DNA of 14,580 bases from Frankiales bacterium. GTDB lineage: Bacteria > Actinomycetota > Actinomycetes > Mycobacteriales > SCTD01. The position numbers were made by a program, and so were the translations under genes. Positions 12,707-14,580 of this stretch are shown here, piece after piece; the first letter of the stretch is position 1; each line of letters opens with the position of its first letter. The stretch covers positions 1 through 14,580 of the forward strand of contig JAODNB010000151.1 of assembly GCA_025464795.1 (NCBI GenBank), read 5' to 3'. The notes under the pieces are model-generated. The model worked only from the letters and a program-made list of their open reading frames with translations, ran no database searches and was not told where the DNA came from.

Positions 12707-14341
12707 GTGACCGAGCAGGTCGGGTGGTTCCCCAGCACGGCCGGAGCGCTGTTCGCTGCGTTGCACGTCCCACCTGGTCCTTCCCGCGGCACCGCTGTCG
12801 TGCTCGTGCCCCCCTTCGGATGGGAAGGGATGGCGGCCGCCAGGAACCTGCGGACCTGGGCCAGGAGCCTCGCCGAGCACGGTCACCCCACGGTGCGCTA
12901 TCACCCGCCAGGCTCGGGTGACAGCGCGGGGGACGCCGCTGGCCAGGACATGGACTCGTGGACCACAGCCCTGCAGGACGTCCTCGGGGCGACGCAGGCA
13001 GCGACCTGCACCTCGCGCCTCACCGTCATCGGTCTCGGCCTCGGCGGGCTGGTCGCCGCCAACGCCGTGGCCAGGGGGGCTCCCGTCGACGACCTCGTGC
13101 TGTGGAGCACCCCTTCGAAGGGTCGGCTGCTGCTTCGCGAGCTCCGGGCGTTCGCCCGCATGACCGGTGATGTCGACGACCCGTTCGAGGTCGAGCACGA
13201 CGGGGTCCTGTGGGTCCACGGCTACCCGGTGGGCGCCCGCCTGCAGGAGCAGCTGGCCGAGCTCGACGTCGCGACCCTTGACCTGCGCCGAGTCCGTCGG
13301 GCCCTGGTGCTCGGGCGCGGCACGCTCCCCGCAGACGCCAGGCTCGCCGCTGCCTTCGCCAGTGCCGTCTCCGCCCCTGGACCCGGCTACGACGAGCTCA
13401 CCGTCGAGCCCCGGTTGTCCGTCCCCCCGGTCGCGGTGATGGCCACCGTGCAAGCCTGGCTGGAGGCCTCCGCCCCCGGGCCCACGGCGCCCCTCCCCCA
13501 GGCTGGTGGCGAGCGGATCGTCACCCAGGGGCCTGTCTCGGTCATCGTGCACCCCGTCAGCGGGGCAGCCCTGACGGCCGTGTTCGTGGGCGCCGGTGCC
13601 ACCCCCCGCTCCGGGCCGAACCGCCTGTGGACCGAGGCGTCCCAGCGCTGGCAGTCGCGCGGCATCGCCTCGGTTCGGGTCGACCTGGAGGGCATCGGTG
13701 AGGGTGAGGGGCCTGCCGCAGGCGCGAGCGGGCCGGAGGCGCTCTACGCCGAGGAGTACCGCTCACAGGTGCGCGACGTCCTGGACCTGGCCGTCGCCGA
13801 GGGCCTGCCCGGGAACTTCCTGCTCGTGGGCCTGTGCTCAGGCGGCTACTGGTCGGTGCAGACGGCACTGGCTGATGACCGCGTGCGAGGAGTCGTGGTC
13901 CTCAACAGCTACGGCCTGGTGTGGCCCCCGCCGCTGGCGCCCCTGAGCCCACGAGAGCGCCTGCACCACCTGACCCGCCTGCAGACCTGGCAGCCCCTTC
14001 TGCACGACAAGGTCCTGCGGCGGGACGCGCTCGGGCGGGTACGGCGGTCGCTGCGACTGCTCGTCGACCGGTTCCGACGGGAGCCTGAACCCGGCCGCAG
14101 CACGCGCGCTCCCGCGACCACGAGCCAGGTCCTGCGCGCTCTGGAGCACGCCGGGGTCCAGGTCACCCTCGGCATCTCCCCCGGCGAACCGCTGCTCGAC
14201 GACCTTGCCGTCCTGCCCTTGGGGTCGACCACCCGGGTCGTGCGCTTCACCGGCCCGCGGGGCGCCCACACCCTCTCGCCGTACGTCCTCCGGGCGCAGG
14301 CCGAGCAACTGCTGGACGAGGCGGCGGATGCCCTGCTGTGA
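12707..14341 (+). CDS. Tandem alpha/beta hydrolase with altered nucleophile positions
   Basis: A 544-residue protein from GTG 12707, with a GGGGGG stretch 4 nt upstream. It contains two alpha/beta hydrolase domains. Domain 1 (about 1-250) has VVLVPPFGWE, YHPPGSGDSAGD and an elbow GLGLGG, where the nucleophile Ser is replaced by Gly111. Domain 2 (about 270-544) has VFVGAGATPRSGPNR, VDLEGIGEGEG, an elbow GLCSGG with Cys377 at the nucleophile place, and His521 in PRGAHTL as the likely catalytic His. Domain 1 is probably inactive, and domain 2 may act through Cys or be a binding module. Cys elbows occur in exosortase-associated hydrolases, from memory. The gene follows the aldolase in the same operon. 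Substrate unknown. Confidence 0.8.
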   Translation: MTEQVGWFPSTAGALFAALHVPPGPSRGTAVVLVPPFGWEGMAAARNLRTWARSLAEHGHPTVRYHPPGSGDSAGDAAGQDMDSWTTALQDVLGATQAATCTSRLTVIGLGLGGLVAANAVARGAPVDDLVLWSTPSKGRLLLRELRAFARMTGDVDDPFEVEHDGVLWVHGYPVGARLQEQLAELDVATLDLRRVRRALVLGRGTLPADARLAAAFASAVSAPGPGYDELTVEPRLSVPPVAVMATVQAWLEASAPGPTAPLPQAGGERIVTQGPVSVIVHPVSGAALTAVFVGAGATPRSGPNRLWTEASQRWQSRGIASVRVDLEGIGEGEGPAAGASGPEALYAEEYRSQVRDVLDLAVAEGLPGNFLLVGLCSGGYWSVQTALADDRVRGVVVLNSYGLVWPPPLAPLSPRERLHHLTRLQTWQPLLHDKVLRRDALGRVRRSLRLLVDRFRREPEPGRSTRAPATTSQVLRALEHAGVQVTLGISPGEPLLDDLAVLPLGSTTRVVRFTGPRGAHTLSPYVLRAQAEQLLDEAADALL

Positions 14342-14371
14342 TGCCTGGCGCGCGAGGGCGCTCGTGTGCAG

Positions 14372-14385
14372 CCGGGCGACCCCGG
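14372..14385. terminator. Short hairpin between convergent genes
   Basis: CCGGG pairs with CCCGG around a CGAC loop, in the 48-bp gap between the alpha/beta hydrolase stop and the HAD hydrolase stop. The location suits a bidirectional terminator. No T-tract. Confidence 0.35.
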
Positions 14386-14389
14386 AGGA

Positions 14390-14580
14390 TCAGCTGGCTA
14401 CGAGGGCCTTCAGGGCCTGCACGTCCACGCCGGCGAGCGTGTGGACGACCTGCACCCGGGGCTTGGGCAGGATGCTCACCCCAGCGACGCTCGGGACCGC
14501 GAGGACCGCACACCCCGCCGCCTCACCCGCGAGCACGCCGGCGGCGGAGTCCTCGATCACGACGCAGTCCCTCGGGTTCA
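14390..14580 (-). CDS. HAD-superfamily hydrolase, C-terminal part (5' end off the right edge)
   Basis: The last 62 residues are visible, ending at TGA 14392-14390. NPRDCVVIEDSAAGVLAGEAAGC is the motif III/IV region of the beta-phosphoglucomutase-like HAD phosphatases, with the Glu-Asp pair binding Mg2+. AVLAVPS and a C-terminal helix (VQALKALVAS) follow. Related enzymes act on sugar phosphates, but the substrate cannot be told from this fragment. The gene is convergent with the alpha/beta hydrolase. Confidence 0.8.
   Translation of the reverse strand, partial: NPRDCVVIEDSAAGVLAGEAAGCAVLAVPSVAGVSILPKPRVQVVHTLAGVDVQALKALVAS

Noticed and set aside
14247..14513. 88-residue reverse-strand open frame near the right edge
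   Set aside because: It is Arg/Pro-rich with no motif. The adjacent frame ending at 14390 gives a clear HAD hydrolase.

Overview
The window is high-GC, densely coded DNA (rows I counted are about 70-78% GC in ordinary genes) with frequent GTG starts. It carries a bacterial pupylation/20S proteasome locus, which points clearly to an actinomycete; I cannot fix the genus. All gene names come from reading the proteins by eye; nothing was searched.

Layout, left to right. Reverse-strand 1-1422 holds the end of a pup operon: pup (1213-1422), a recombination endonuclease VII-like zinc protein (472-1194), and prcB, which runs off the left edge (1-568). Forward-strand 1540-3043 is a two-gene unit, a coiled-coil protein of unknown function overlapping a Pol-beta-type nucleotidyltransferase. 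It sits between pup and dop, which are usually neighbours. Reverse-strand 3040-7175 is an arc(mpa) - PAP2 membrane phosphatase - dop operon with very tight junctions. Further upstream on the same strand are trmI (7306-8235), separated from arc by a strong hairpin, an M50 site-2 protease with a C-terminal CBS-like region (8290-9399), and a small Rossmann-like protein (9421-9810). Forward-strand 9846-14341 holds a fumarylacetoacetase-family hydrolase, a stand-alone RecB/Cas4-like Fe-S nuclease, a class II aldolase/adducin protein and a tandem alpha/beta hydrolase. The right edge holds the C-terminal end of a HAD hydrolase on the reverse strand.

How the genes work together. Pup is ligated to target lysines, ARC/Mpa unfolds pupylated proteins, PrcB (with PrcA, outside the window) degrades them, and Dop removes Pup. 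Here Pup is encoded ending in Gly-Gly-Glu, so Dop need not deamidate it. TrmI makes m1A58 in tRNA and is a common neighbour of the proteasome locus.

The main points of interest are these. A nuclease-like zinc protein sits between pup and prcB and overlaps the prcB start out of frame. The pup and dop transcription units are split by convergent genes. Four 11-bp tandem repeats lie directly upstream of trmI. Four genes lacking a Shine-Dalgarno have a TAnnnT box 6-7 nt before the start codon, which suggests leaderless transcripts. The tandem alpha/beta hydrolase has altered nucleophile positions.
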